Origin: Rubricoccus marinus
GTDB lineage: Bacteria; Bacteroidota; Rhodothermia; Rhodothermales; Rubricoccaceae
Reading direction: 5' to 3'
DNA: 51,821 nt
NCBI RefSeq assembly: GCF_002257665.1
Contig: NZ_MQWB01000001.1
Span: 1,074,741 to 1,126,561 of the forward strand
Shown one piece after another: positions 25,452-33,190 of the stretch; the stretch's first letter is position 1; each line of letters begins with the position of its first letter. Made by a program: the position numbers and the translations under genes. The notes under the pieces were generated by a model that was given only the letters and a program-made list of their open reading frames with translations, was not told where the DNA came from and did not search any database.

Positions 25452-26177
25452 CTAGGAGGCCGCGTCGGCGAGTGCGCGGTCGATCATCCAGACCAAGTCC
25501 CCAGCGGGACGCACGCGGACGATAGGCGGCGGCGCGATCGTCTCTGACTCGTACGCCTCCACAACCTCGGCGAAGGCCTCGCCCTTTTTCTCGCCAGCGG
25601 CGATGACGAGCGCCAGGCGGGCGGTGTTCAGCGCGAGAAACGAGAGCGAGAGCCTGGGACGGATCTCCGTGCCTGCGGGCGCGCGCGACGGAACGGTCCA
25701 GCGGTCGTACTCCTCCAGTTCAGGGCCGCCGGGGAAAAGCGAGGCCACGTGCGCGTCCGAGCCCATCCCGAGGTGGAGCACGTCGAAGGCGACGGGGTCC
25801 TCGCCGAAAAACTGGTGCAGGACAGATTCGTAGTCCTCTGCGGCCTCCTTCGGGTGGAGCGTGCCGTCCATGCGGTGGATGTTGGACTCCGGGATGCCCG
25901 CGGGGTCCAGAAGCGCGCGCTTCGCCATCGCGTAGTTGCTCTGCTCGTGGTCCGGTGGCACCATGCGCTCATCGGTCCAGAAGACGTGGATGCGGTCCCA
26001 GGGGAGGTCCGCGTCCGCCAGGAGCTTGTAAGCGGGCTCAGGGGTGGAGCCGCCCGTGAGGCATAGCGTCGCGCGCGGCTCGCCGTCTAGCGCTTCGCGG
26101 AGGGCTGTGGCCGTGGCCTCGGCGAAAGCGTGCGCGAGGGCTAGGGTGTGGGGGTAGACCTGAACGTCGATATCCAT
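25452..26177 (-). CDS. pgl: 6-phosphogluconolactonase
   Basis: A 241-residue DevB-type lactonase that hydrolyses 6-phosphogluconolactone, step two of the oxidative pentose-phosphate pathway. Motifs are LCLTGGSTPEPAYKLLA, WTDERMVPPDHEQSNYAMA and LHLGMGSDAHVASLFPG. The last usually reads GMGPDGHTASLFPG; the catalytic His is kept. The frame is open upstream inside zwf, but ATG 26177 gives the natural start, 5 bases after the zwf stop. zwf-pgl is a clear operon carrying consecutive steps. Confidence 0.93.
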   Translation of the reverse strand: MDIDVQVYPHTLALAHAFAEATATALREALDGEPRATLCLTGGSTPEPAYKLLADADLPWDRIHVFWTDERMVPPDHEQSNYAMAKRALLDPAGIPESNIHRMDGTLHPKEAAEDYESVLHQFFGEDPVAFDVLHLGMGSDAHVASLFPGGPELEEYDRWTVPSRAPAGTEIRPRLSLSFLALNTARLALVIAAGEKKGEAFAEVVEAYESETIAPPPIVRVRPAGDLVWMIDRALADAAS

Positions 26178-26182
26178 CGGGG

Positions 26183-27634
26183 TTAGCAGTCGGAGTAGGG
26201 CGTGGCGGGATCGAGGGTGAAGCCTAGGCGCTCGGCTTCCTGGGGGCCCCAGGTGCCGGTGGCGTAGGCTTCTGGCGTCATGTCGGCGTTCAGCAGGGGC
26301 TCGTAGATGCGCCAGGCTTGCTCGGCTTCCTCGGCGTGGACGAACAGCGTGGTGTCGCCAGAGGCCACGTCGCGAAGTAGCGTTTCGTACGCGTCCGGCG
26401 GGTCGCCAAAGGCGTCGGCGTAGTCGAAGTCGAAGTGCTGGGTGGACGTGGAGAAGCCGGAGCCGGGCGCCTTGACGTCGAACGAGAGGCGGAAGCCTTC
26501 GTCGGGCTGGAGGCGGATGCGGAGCACGTTGGGCGAGGGCTCGCAGCCGTCCTTGGCGGAGTTGAACAGCGAGACCGGCGGACGCCGGAAGGTGACGATG
26601 ATCTCGGTCAGCCGCTCCTTGAGCCGCTTGCCCGTCCGCAGCGTGAACGGCACGCCCTGCCACCGCCAGTTGTCGACGTGGAGTTGGACGGCGGCAAAGG
26701 TCTCCGTCTTGGAGTCCGCGTCCACGCCTTCGTGCTCGGCGTACGCCTCCTTGCCTTCGCCGGCGCCGTACTGCCCGTACACCGCGTGCTCGGGCGAGGC
26801 CGCCCGTGTCGAGGTGAGCACCTTGGTCTTCTCGCGCCGGATGCCGTCGGCGTCCAGGCGGGCGGGCGGCTCCATGGCCGTGAGCGCGAAGAGCTGCGTG
26901 AGGTGGTTCTGGATCATGTCCCGCATGGTCCCCACGCCGTCGAAGTAGCCCGCGCGGCCCTCGGCGTCGTTCGTCTCGGCGACGACGATCTCGACGGCCT
27001 CGACGTGCGAGCGGCTCCACAGGCTCTCGAACATCGCGTTCGCGAAGCGAAAGACGAGGAGGTTCTGGACCGTCTCCTTGCCCAGGAAGTGGTCGATGCG
27101 GTAGACCTGCTTTTCGCGGAAGTGCTCGTGGACGACGGCGTTTAACTCGCGGGCGCTTTCCAGATCGCTCCCGAACGGCTTCTCGATCACGAGCCGCGTC
27201 CAGCCGCCCTCCTGGTGCCCATCCTCGTTCGGGGCCCGGTCGTTGTCGGCTTCGTGATCGCCGAGGGCCGTAATCGTCCCTGGGAAGGTGCTCGGCGGCA
27301 GCGCGAGGTAGTACGCGCGGTTGCCCTCAGTCTCGCCAGAGGCCTCGATCTCATCGGCTCGGTCGAAGACGGGCCCCAACTCGTCGTAGGCCTCGACGCG
27401 GGCGTACGTCAACGTCTTGTCGGCCCACGCGCGGGCGTCGGACTCCTCGATGCCGGACTCGACGAGTGCGCCCGCAGCTTCGTCTTGAATCTTCGCGTCG
27501 TCCCAGTCCGAGCGGCCCACGCCCAGAACACGCACGCCACTGGCGTCGCCAAAGGATCGGTAGAGGGCGGGGAAGAGCTTTTTGGCCGCCAGGTCGCCGG
27601 TGGCGCCGAAGAGAACGAAAAGGTGCGGGGTCAT
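26183..27634 (-). CDS. zwf: Glucose-6-phosphate 1-dehydrogenase
   Basis: A 483-residue G6PDH. The NADP-binding GATGDLA is at residues 10-16, EKPFG at 151-155 and the substrate/catalytic motif RIDHFLGKE at 179-187. Length is normal for the family. ATG 27634 follows GACTCCCCTCTCCGCGCCC, a C/T-rich leader. An in-frame upstream ATG would add non-conserved residues and overlap the next gene's end. First gene of the zwf-pgl pair, feeding NADPH and pentose synthesis. Confidence 0.95.
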   Translation of the reverse strand: MTPHLFVLFGATGDLAAKKLFPALYRSFGDASGVRVLGVGRSDWDDAKIQDEAAGALVESGIEESDARAWADKTLTYARVEAYDELGPVFDRADEIEASGETEGNRAYYLALPPSTFPGTITALGDHEADNDRAPNEDGHQEGGWTRLVIEKPFGSDLESARELNAVVHEHFREKQVYRIDHFLGKETVQNLLVFRFANAMFESLWSRSHVEAVEIVVAETNDAEGRAGYFDGVGTMRDMIQNHLTQLFALTAMEPPARLDADGIRREKTKVLTSTRAASPEHAVYGQYGAGEGKEAYAEHEGVDADSKTETFAAVQLHVDNWRWQGVPFTLRTGKRLKERLTEIIVTFRRPPVSLFNSAKDGCEPSPNVLRIRLQPDEGFRLSFDVKAPGSGFSTSTQHFDFDYADAFGDPPDAYETLLRDVASGDTTLFVHAEEAEQAWRIYEPLLNADMTPEAYATGTWGPQEAERLGFTLDPATPYSDC

Positions 27635-27688
27635 GGGCGCGGAGAGGGGAGTCGCGCTGCGAATGCCGCAGGGGCGCCATTGGTTGCG

Positions 27689-27708
27689 GCGCCAGAGGCC
27701 TCTGGCGC
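27689..27708. repeat. Tail-to-tail decamer palindrome
   Basis: GCGCCAGAGGCCTCTGGCGC spans 20 symmetric bases and touches the stop codon of the CIA30-like gene, upstream of zwf. Likely transcript boundary. Confidence 0.88.
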
Positions 27709-28307
27709 TACGGCGCGGCGCGAATCCAGTCCACCTCCAGCTCAAACGGCCCGTCCTGTCCGTCGGCGATAAAGAGCGAGAGGCTGCGGACGGCCTCGGG
27801 CGCCAGAGGCTCGGCGCGCACGGGTTGGCCGAACACGCTGGTCTGGAGGTCGGCGAACTCGACGCGGACGATCTGCCAGTCGCCAGAGGTGGGAAACGCG
27901 CCGCGGCGGGAGACGGGCCGGAAGCCGCGCAGCGTGCCGTCGTCCACGTCTAGCTCGAACGAGCGGCCGCCGCCGCGCACGCGGAGCTCGATGGCGGCGT
28001 AGCCGCTAAGGTCCATGCGCTGGTCCACACGCGTGGAGGTAAAGCCGCCGCCATCGGTAACGAGCGTGCCGGTAAAGCGCAGCGCGCCGTCCCGGATCTC
28101 AGAGAAGCCCTGGGACTTTCCGCCCATGACGCCGTCGTTGACGATGCGCCACGGAGCGCCCTCGCCCGAGTCGAAATCGAAAAGCGTCCGCGTCGAGTCG
28201 GTTGTCATGGCACGAGGGGAGAGGCCCTCTGGCGTCGACGAGGCGTCGGGGGGCGGTGCCGCGCCGTTGCAGCCGAGAAAGACGAGAGCGAGGAGGAAAG
28301 CGCGCAC
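27708..28307 (-). CDS. CIA30-family lipoprotein
   Basis: A 199-residue exported protein. A short signal peptide (MRAFLLALVFLGCNG) ends in a lipobox Cys at about 13. Residues about 40-199 match the CIA30 (NADH:ubiquinone oxidoreductase intermediate-associated protein 30) fold: LFDFDSGEGAPWRIVNDGVMGGKSQGF, GGGFTSTRVDQRMDLSGYAAIELRVRGGG, and a C-terminal SLSLFIADGQDGPFELEVDWI. The bacterial function is unknown; the fold is carbohydrate-binding-like. The GTG start follows CCCTCCCCTCTCCCGACC. Confidence 0.8.
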   Translation of the reverse strand: MRAFLLALVFLGCNGAAPPPDASSTPEGLSPRAMTTDSTRTLFDFDSGEGAPWRIVNDGVMGGKSQGFSEIRDGALRFTGTLVTDGGGFTSTRVDQRMDLSGYAAIELRVRGGGRSFELDVDDGTLRGFRPVSRRGAFPTSGDWQIVRVEFADLQTSVFGQPVRAEPLAPEAVRSLSLFIADGQDGPFELEVDWIRAAP

Positions 28308-28378
28308 GGTCGGGAGAGGGGAGGGCCGTGCTCACGCGCGTGCTCTGCACGCGGGTCCTCGGGAACTCCCCCGGCCAT

Positions 28379-29704
28379 CTACGCGATGGCCTTCCAGGCC
28401 TCGGTCTGCCGAGGCAGCACGTCGGCGGGGTCGGCCTCTGGCGCGAGCACGGCTTCGCTCACGCGCTCCATGCGCGCGCCCTGCGATCCCTTGACGAGGA
28501 CCACGTCACCCTCGCGCGGCCAGTCGGTCTGCCCGCTTCGGATGTGCTCCGCGAGGTCGCCAGAGGCCTCGACGTGCACGAGGCGTTCGGCGTCCTCTGG
28601 CGCCATCGGCCCGATCTCGGCGTGCGCGCGCGCCATGATGCTACCGACGGCGACCACGCGGTCGGCGTGGGACAATGCATCCCGCAGGACTTCGACGTGT
28701 TGCTCGACCTCGGTCTCGCCCAGTTCGAGCATGTCGCCGAGAGCCGCGATACGGCGCGTGGCGGGGAGCCCGGCGAGGACGCGGAGCGCGGCGAGCGTCG
28801 CGTCTGGCGAGGCGTTGTAGGTGTCATCGATCAGCGTGCTCCCGCTGCGTCCAGGCAGCTTGGCCAGGCGGCCCTTCTCGGGCGTGATGTTCGCGAGGCC
28901 ACGGTTGACGGCCTCTGGCGTCATGCCCAGCGCGAGGCCCGCGCCAGAGGCGGCGAGGGCGGTCATCGTGGCGTGATCGCCGAGGATGGGCAGGTCCGCG
29001 GTGACGAAGGCCGGCGTGAGGTCGCAGCCGTCGGACGTGCCGAAGAGGATCGTGCGGCCGGCGTGGAGGTCGGCCATCGCGCGGGTGCGCGGGTCGTCGC
29101 CGTTGAGGACCGCCACGCCAGAGGACGCGCCGTTGTGTGCGAGGCCGCGGACGAGCTCGCTCTTCTCGCGCTGCACGCCGTCGATGCTCCCGAACGTCTC
29201 CACGTGCACAGGCTTGACGTTGGTGACGATGGATACGTCGGGCGGGAACGCCTCGCACAGCTCTTTGATGTCGCCCTCGAAGCGCGCGCCCATCTCTAGC
29301 ACCATCACGGTCTCCGCGCTGATCTCGGCGTTGAGGATCATAAGCGAGAGGCCCAGCGGCGTGTTCTTGTTGCCCTCGCTCGCCACGACCGGAAACGCCT
29401 CGTCCAGGACCGCCCGGACCGCCGCCCGCGTGGTCGTCTTGCCGACCGAGCCGGTGATCGCGACGACGCGCGCGCCGCTGGTTTTTAGCCTCTGGCGCGC
29501 CTGCTCGACGAGCCACGCGACGGAGCTTTCCACGCGGGTCACCTCTACGCCTTCGGGCGCCTCCACGTCCTGCTCGGTCACGACGCCAGAGGCCCCGGCC
29601 TCGATCGCCTGCGGGATAAAGCGGTGGCCGTCGTGCAGCTCGCCGCGGATGGCGACGTAGGTCTCGCCGGGCTGGATCGTGCGGGTGTCGGTGGAGAACG
29701 CCAC
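28379..29704 (-). CDS. murF: UDP-N-acetylmuramoyl-tripeptide--D-alanyl-D-alanine ligase
   Basis: A 441-residue MurF that joins D-Ala-D-Ala to the UDP-MurNAc tripeptide. The ATP loop GSVGKTTT is at 85-92, with EMGARFEGDI, LNGDDPR and LIDDTYNASPDA. The GTG start at 29704 places the STDTR motif at residue 4, about 25 residues earlier than in E. coli, so the front of the N-terminal domain is missing. Upstream only 7-base repeats and a decamer palindrome separate it from ddl, and their translation is not MurF-like. ddl is 54 bases upstream, forming a D-Ala-D-Ala operon. Confidence 0.92.
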   Translation of the reverse strand: MAFSTDTRTIQPGETYVAIRGELHDGHRFIPQAIEAGASGVVTEQDVEAPEGVEVTRVESSVAWLVEQARQRLKTSGARVVAITGSVGKTTTRAAVRAVLDEAFPVVASEGNKNTPLGLSLMILNAEISAETVMVLEMGARFEGDIKELCEAFPPDVSIVTNVKPVHVETFGSIDGVQREKSELVRGLAHNGASSGVAVLNGDDPRTRAMADLHAGRTILFGTSDGCDLTPAFVTADLPILGDHATMTALAASGAGLALGMTPEAVNRGLANITPEKGRLAKLPGRSGSTLIDDTYNASPDATLAALRVLAGLPATRRIAALGDMLELGETEVEQHVEVLRDALSHADRVVAVGSIMARAHAEIGPMAPEDAERLVHVEASGDLAEHIRSGQTDWPREGDVVLVKGSQGARMERVSEAVLAPEADPADVLPRQTEAWKAIA

Positions 29705-29705
29705 G

Positions 29706-29728
29706 TGGGGACTGGGTGTTGGGGACTG
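29706..29728 (-). repeat. 7-base-period leader directly before the murF start
   Basis: In gene orientation the run reads CCAGTCC-CCAACAC-CCAGTCC, then CCAC and the GTG. It matches the rpoC leader (8161-8183) at 21 of 23 positions. A decamer palindrome (29742-29759) lies just upstream, overlapping the ddl stop. Confidence 0.8.
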
Positions 29729-29758
29729 GCAGAAAGTGCTCGCCTCTGGCGCCAGAGG

Positions 29759-30823
29759 CTACCGCGTGGTTCGGACGGCGGCGTCTCGCGCGTGGCGCTC
29801 GATCGCGAGGGCGACGAGGCGGTCGACGAGCGCGGCGTTGTCCACGCCGGAGTGCGCCCACATGACGGGGTACATGCTGCGCGAGGTGAAGCCGGGGATG
29901 GTGTTGATCTCGTTGACCATCACCTCGCCAGAGGCCGTGTAGAAGAAGTCGACGCGGGCCATGCCCTCGCACTCCAGCGCGCGGTAGGCCTCCAGCGCGA
30001 GCGCGCGGATGGTCTCGGCGATCTCGGGCGGCAGGTCGGCAGGGACCTCCATGCGCGAGGCGTCCGGGTCCTCGTACTTCGCGTCGTAGGTGTAGAACTG
30101 CGCCGTGCTCACGATCTCGCCCGGGACCGAGGCCTCTGGCGTTTCGTTGCCGAGGACGGCGCACTCGATCTCGCGCCCGCTGATGCCGGTCTCGACGAGC
30201 AGCTTGCGGTCGTACTCGAAGCCGAGCGCGAGCGCCGCGTCCAACTCGCCAGAGGCCGAGACTTTCGTCACGCCGACCGACGATCCTGAGCTGCACGGCT
30301 TGACAAACACGGGCGATCCCAGCTGCTCCGTCAGGTGCCCCCACGAGACCTCGTCGCCGCGGCGAACGGTCATGTATGGCGTCACCGGAATCCCCGCGTG
30401 CTCCAAGAGCCGCTTGGTGACCTCCTTGTCCCAGCACGCCGCCGAGCTCAGCACGTCTGGCCCGACAAACGGGAGGCCGAGCGTATGGAGAAAACCCTGC
30501 ACGCGACCGTCCTCTCCGTTCTGGCCGTGGAGGATCGGGAAGGCGACATCGAGATCCAACTCGCGGATCGCGTCGCCGCCTTCGAGGACCGAGCACGTCT
30601 CGCTTTCGGGCGCGAACATCGCGGGATGCCCGTCGCCAGAGGCCGGGTCCCCGAGCGCCTCTGGCGTCTGGACGAGCCAGCGGCCGTCGCGCGTGATGAG
30701 GATCGGCGTGACGCGGTGGCGGTCGCCCAGCATCGCGAGGACGTTGCGGGCCGAGCGGACGGACACGTCGTGCTCGGTGGACTGGCCGCCGTAGACGAGG
30801 CCGACGTGGAGGGGCTGGGGCAT
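29759..30823 (-). CDS. ddl: D-alanine--D-alanine ligase
   Basis: A 354-residue ATP-grasp ligase making the D-Ala-D-Ala dipeptide for peptidoglycan. It begins MPQPLHVGLVYGGQSTEHDVSVRSA; other motifs are FPILHGQNGEDGRVQGFL, FVGPDVLSSAACWDKEVTK, FVKPCSSGSSVGV and VMVNEINTIPGFTSRSMYP. Start ATG 30823 follows CCCCTCTGCCCCTCCCGG. Its product is the direct substrate of the downstream MurF. Several decamers inside are read as PEA, ASG and ASGE. Confidence 0.95.
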   Translation of the reverse strand: MPQPLHVGLVYGGQSTEHDVSVRSARNVLAMLGDRHRVTPILITRDGRWLVQTPEALGDPASGDGHPAMFAPESETCSVLEGGDAIRELDLDVAFPILHGQNGEDGRVQGFLHTLGLPFVGPDVLSSAACWDKEVTKRLLEHAGIPVTPYMTVRRGDEVSWGHLTEQLGSPVFVKPCSSGSSVGVTKVSASGELDAALALGFEYDRKLLVETGISGREIECAVLGNETPEASVPGEIVSTAQFYTYDAKYEDPDASRMEVPADLPPEIAETIRALALEAYRALECEGMARVDFFYTASGEVMVNEINTIPGFTSRSMYPVMWAHSGVDNAALVDRLVALAIERHARDAAVRTTR

Positions 30824-31060
30824 CCGGGAGGGGCAGAGGGGAAGGCCGAAACTACGGGCGTGCGCGCCCGGTCCGCCTCTGGCGACAGGCAGCACGGCGC
30901 GCCGCGGAGCGCCAGAGGCCAGGCGCTATCGCCAGAGGCTGCGCTTGGACCGCTGCTGGCAGGGCAGCGCCTTAAACGAGGCGAGGCGTGCCCAGAACGG
31001 ACACGCCTCGCGGTCTAGAGCCTCTGGCGCCGCCGGACCGGAGTCCGGGGGCCGCGCTGG
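30824..31060. other. Spacer upstream of ddl with decamers and a hairpin
   Basis: Contains decamer copies near 30875, 30911, 30931 and 31021 plus the separate hairpin at 30981-31011. No coding frame looks genuine. The ddl promoter should be in its left part, but no convincing boxes were identified. Confidence 0.5.
30981..31011 (-). terminator. Probable terminator of the zinc-ribbon gene
   Basis: GCGAGGCGTG (30981-30990) and CACGCCTCGC (31002-31011) form a perfect 10-base stem with an 11-base loop. On the minus strand it lies about 50 bases past the zinc-ribbon stop and is followed by CTCGTTTAAG, a short T-run. Confidence 0.6.
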
Positions 31061-31435
31061 CTAGTTGGAGCAGATTGAGCGGAGCACCTGGCGGCGGTCG
31101 TCGAGCTCGTCGCGCCACTCGTCCTCGGGCACGGGCTCGTCACCGATGAGGTAGTCCCAGCGGTCGACGGTCGCCTCGGTGAGGATGACCGGCGTCTGCA
31201 TGTGAGCCACGCGCTTGAGAAGCGGCTGCAAGCCCATCTGGTGGACAAACGTGATCTGGCAGTCGTTCTGGTCCACGCGGCGGACGGAAAGCCAGTTGTC
31301 GCCACAGACGTGGCAGGTGAAAAAGCGAGCCTCGGCCTCCTCTTCCTGGAGGTCGAACTCGGCGGCGTCTCCGGGATCTACCTCCATGGGAATCATGGAG
31401 GTGGAGCCGCAAGCCTTGCACTGAAGTCGGTCCAT
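31061..31435 (-). CDS. Small zinc-ribbon protein, unknown function
   Basis: A 124-residue cytoplasmic protein. Two CxxC knuckles (CKAC at 6-9 and CHVC at about 41-44) flank an acidic loop with DLQEEEAEARFFTCHVCGDNWLSVRR, the typical pattern of a zinc ribbon (TFIIS-like CxxC...CxxCG.W). The C-terminal half is charged and likely helical. No family name is certain. The ATG follows a C/A-rich leader with no Shine-Dalgarno sequence. Confidence 0.65.
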   Translation of the reverse strand: MDRLQCKACGSTSMIPMEVDPGDAAEFDLQEEEAEARFFTCHVCGDNWLSVRRVDQNDCQITFVHQMGLQPLLKRVAHMQTPVILTEATVDRWDYLIGDEPVPEDEWRDELDDRRQVLRSICSN

Positions 31436-31690
31436 CGTGTTTGTGGGGTGTGTTCGTAGCAGAATACGGGGCTGTCCCGAAATGGTTGTGCGGCGGTCTC
31501 GTGCTGAGACCGTTCTCGGCCTCTCTTCACGGCGGCGGATCGTCGCCCGGCGTGCCGCCGCGAATAGCCAGACGAGCCTCTGGCGCCAGCGGCCACGGAG
31601 CGCCCTGGCCTACTCCAAAAGGGGCGTCTCTACACCCCATCTCCCTCGCGCGCCTGGACCCTCCCGCCTCTGGCGTCGTTGGTTGCCGCG
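31436..31690. other. Divergent intergenic region
   Basis: Lies between the minus-strand zinc-ribbon gene and the plus-strand EEP phosphohydrolase. It holds a hairpin CGGTCTC-GTGCT-GAGACCG (31494-31512) followed by a pyrimidine-rich stretch, and decamers near 31571 and 31661. Two promoters are expected here. A tRNA-like look to 31460-31560 was examined and rejected. Confidence 0.45.
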
Positions 31691-32464
31691 ATGCCGATCT
31701 CCACGCCGTACCTCGCCGAACTCGTCGCCGCGCCTCCGCAAGAGGCCGAGCCGCCTCCGCTGACCGACGGCTTTCGCGTGGCGACCTACAACGTGCACCG
31801 CTGGGCGGGTGTTCGCGGCGGCAAGCAGTACGAGCCGGAGCGCGCGATGGGCGTGATGGAGGAACTGGAGGCCGACGTGATCGCGCTCCAGGAAGTCCTA
31901 AGGCCGTTCGACGGGCGCGACCCACTTCGCCGCGCCGCGCGCGCGATGGGGATGCATCTCGCGTTCGTCGTCACGCGGATGCACAAGCGCGGCGAACTGG
32001 GAAACGCCGTTCTCTCACGCTACCCGTTCGCCAGCGCCGAGGCCATCGACCTCACGTTCGGGCGATTGGAGCGCCGCGCCGCCCTCGCGGTGCGTTTGGC
32101 CTCTGGCGGCGATGGCGAACGCATCAGCATCGTCTCCACGCACCTCGCGCTCATGGACCGCACGCGCACGAGGCAGGTGAAGGCGCTCCTGGAACACCCC
32201 CACTTCGATGGCGCGCCGACGCTGCTCTTGGGTGACATGAACGCGTGGCGCCGCAACCCGGCCTCGCGCGGGCTGGACGCGTACGCCGAGCGGCACAACA
32301 ACGAGCGCTGGCCCGCCTCGTGGCCGAGCGTCCGCCCGGTCCTCGCGCTGGACCGCGCCTACGCCAGCGGTCTGAACCTCTGCGACCTGCACGCGCATGA
32401 GACGGCGGCGAGCAAGCAGGCTTCGGATCACCTCCCGCTGGTGGGACGCGTGGTGGTGGGATAG
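31691..32464 (+). CDS. Endonuclease/exonuclease/phosphatase family protein
   Basis: A 257-residue EEP-superfamily metal-dependent phosphohydrolase. The ordered motifs are ATYNVHRW (N-terminal Asn), ADVIALQEV (metal-binding Glu), STHLALMDR, LLLGDMNAW (Asp/Asn pair) and the C-terminal SDHLPLVGRV (Asp-His). It has no clear signal peptide. The substrate may be a nucleic acid, phospholipid or sugar phosphate. ATG 31691 is preferred over an in-frame TTG 12 bases upstream. The TAG runs into a decamer palindrome (32464-32481). Confidence 0.85.
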   Translation: MPISTPYLAELVAAPPQEAEPPPLTDGFRVATYNVHRWAGVRGGKQYEPERAMGVMEELEADVIALQEVLRPFDGRDPLRRAARAMGMHLAFVVTRMHKRGELGNAVLSRYPFASAEAIDLTFGRLERRAALAVRLASGGDGERISIVSTHLALMDRTRTRQVKALLEHPHFDGAPTLLLGDMNAWRRNPASRGLDAYAERHNNERWPASWPSVRPVLALDRAYASGLNLCDLHAHETAASKQASDHLPLVGRVVVG

Positions 32465-32481
32465 CCTCTGGCGCCAGAGGC
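32464..32481. repeat. Decamer palindrome at the EEP gene stop codon
   Basis: GCCTCTGGCGCCAGAGGC begins on the last base of the TAG. It is the last decamer before a repeat-free stretch that extends to about 33160. Confidence 0.9.
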
Positions 32482-32626
32482 GCACGCTGATGTAGTTGCA
32501 CGGATGCGGGCTACCGGGGGACGGCCAAGCGGTAGGGAATACCGTTGCTGCAGGCGTAGTATGAACGGCGTCGTGTAGAATTCCCCGGCATGGTGCGTAC
32601 AGCTACGTATAGATGCCTCTCGCCAG

Positions 32627-33076
32627 ATGATCCGCGCTTTCATTCTCGCAACAATCCTCGCAACGGGCCTAGCCTCCTCGGTCGACTTGCACAGCCTGCT
32701 AGGGAAAACGGCCAGCGAGATCGACGCCGTTCTGGGAGAGCCTCGATTTTTGACGATTCCGCCTGACGGCCCGGGCCCACGCAAAAGCGGCCGGGGCTAC
32801 GACTTGGAGAAAGGAGGGATGCTCGACGTCGACCTCTGCGACGGGAAGGCATACGGGTTCCACCTGAACTCAGGAGTCAGCTTTCCATCTCCCGAAGCGC
32901 TGCTTGAGTCGGTTGGTCTTGACTCCGGGACCCTGACGGTAGCCGAGTCCGGAGAGGGGTACCAGCAACGGATCGGCACGCTAAGTGGCCGATCAACGAA
33001 TCGCCTCACTCTCATGGTTGGGTCGGCAGGGTGGAGCACTCTTTTGGTGGAGTTTGCTGGCACTCCCTGCTCGTAA
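32627..33076 (+). CDS. Hypothetical exported protein in a repeat-free island
   Basis: A 149-residue protein. Residues 1-17 (MIRAFILATILATGLAS) look like a signal peptide, followed by HSLLGKTASEIDAVLGEP, which recalls short periplasmic proteins of the SmpA/OmlA-like type, and a beta-rich remainder. No family is certain. The gene and flanks lack decamers and look visibly less GC-rich than neighbours, with codons such as TTG, AGT and ATA more frequent. This could mean recent acquisition. A real gene is likely but not certain. Confidence 0.5.
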   Translation: MIRAFILATILATGLASSVDLHSLLGKTASEIDAVLGEPRFLTIPPDGPGPRKSGRGYDLEKGGMLDVDLCDGKAYGFHLNSGVSFPSPEALLESVGLDSGTLTVAESGEGYQQRIGTLSGRSTNRLTLMVGSAGWSTLLVEFAGTPCS

Positions 33077-33190
33077 GGCTGAAGGGAGTGCTGCAGGTCT
33101 GTCGTGTGCAGAACCTGCCGCACGCCTGTTCTCGCAAAGCGGTCACTGCCAGAAGCACGGCCTCTGGCGCGGAGCCTTAGGCGGGCGGGG

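Noticed and set aside
31460-31560. Possible class II tRNA (Ser or Leu) upstream of the EEP phosphohydrolase gene
   Set aside because: CCGAAATGGTTGTGCGGCGG and a paired GGTCTC/GAGACC arm look like a D-arm and anticodon arm, but the loop lacks U33, no TTCGA T-loop exists and the acceptor ends do not pair.
31441-32235. A second gene overlapping the EEP phosphohydrolase in another frame
   Set aside because: The translation is Arg/Pro-rich, includes non-coding upstream sequence and lacks any motif; the EEP frame carries all family motifs.
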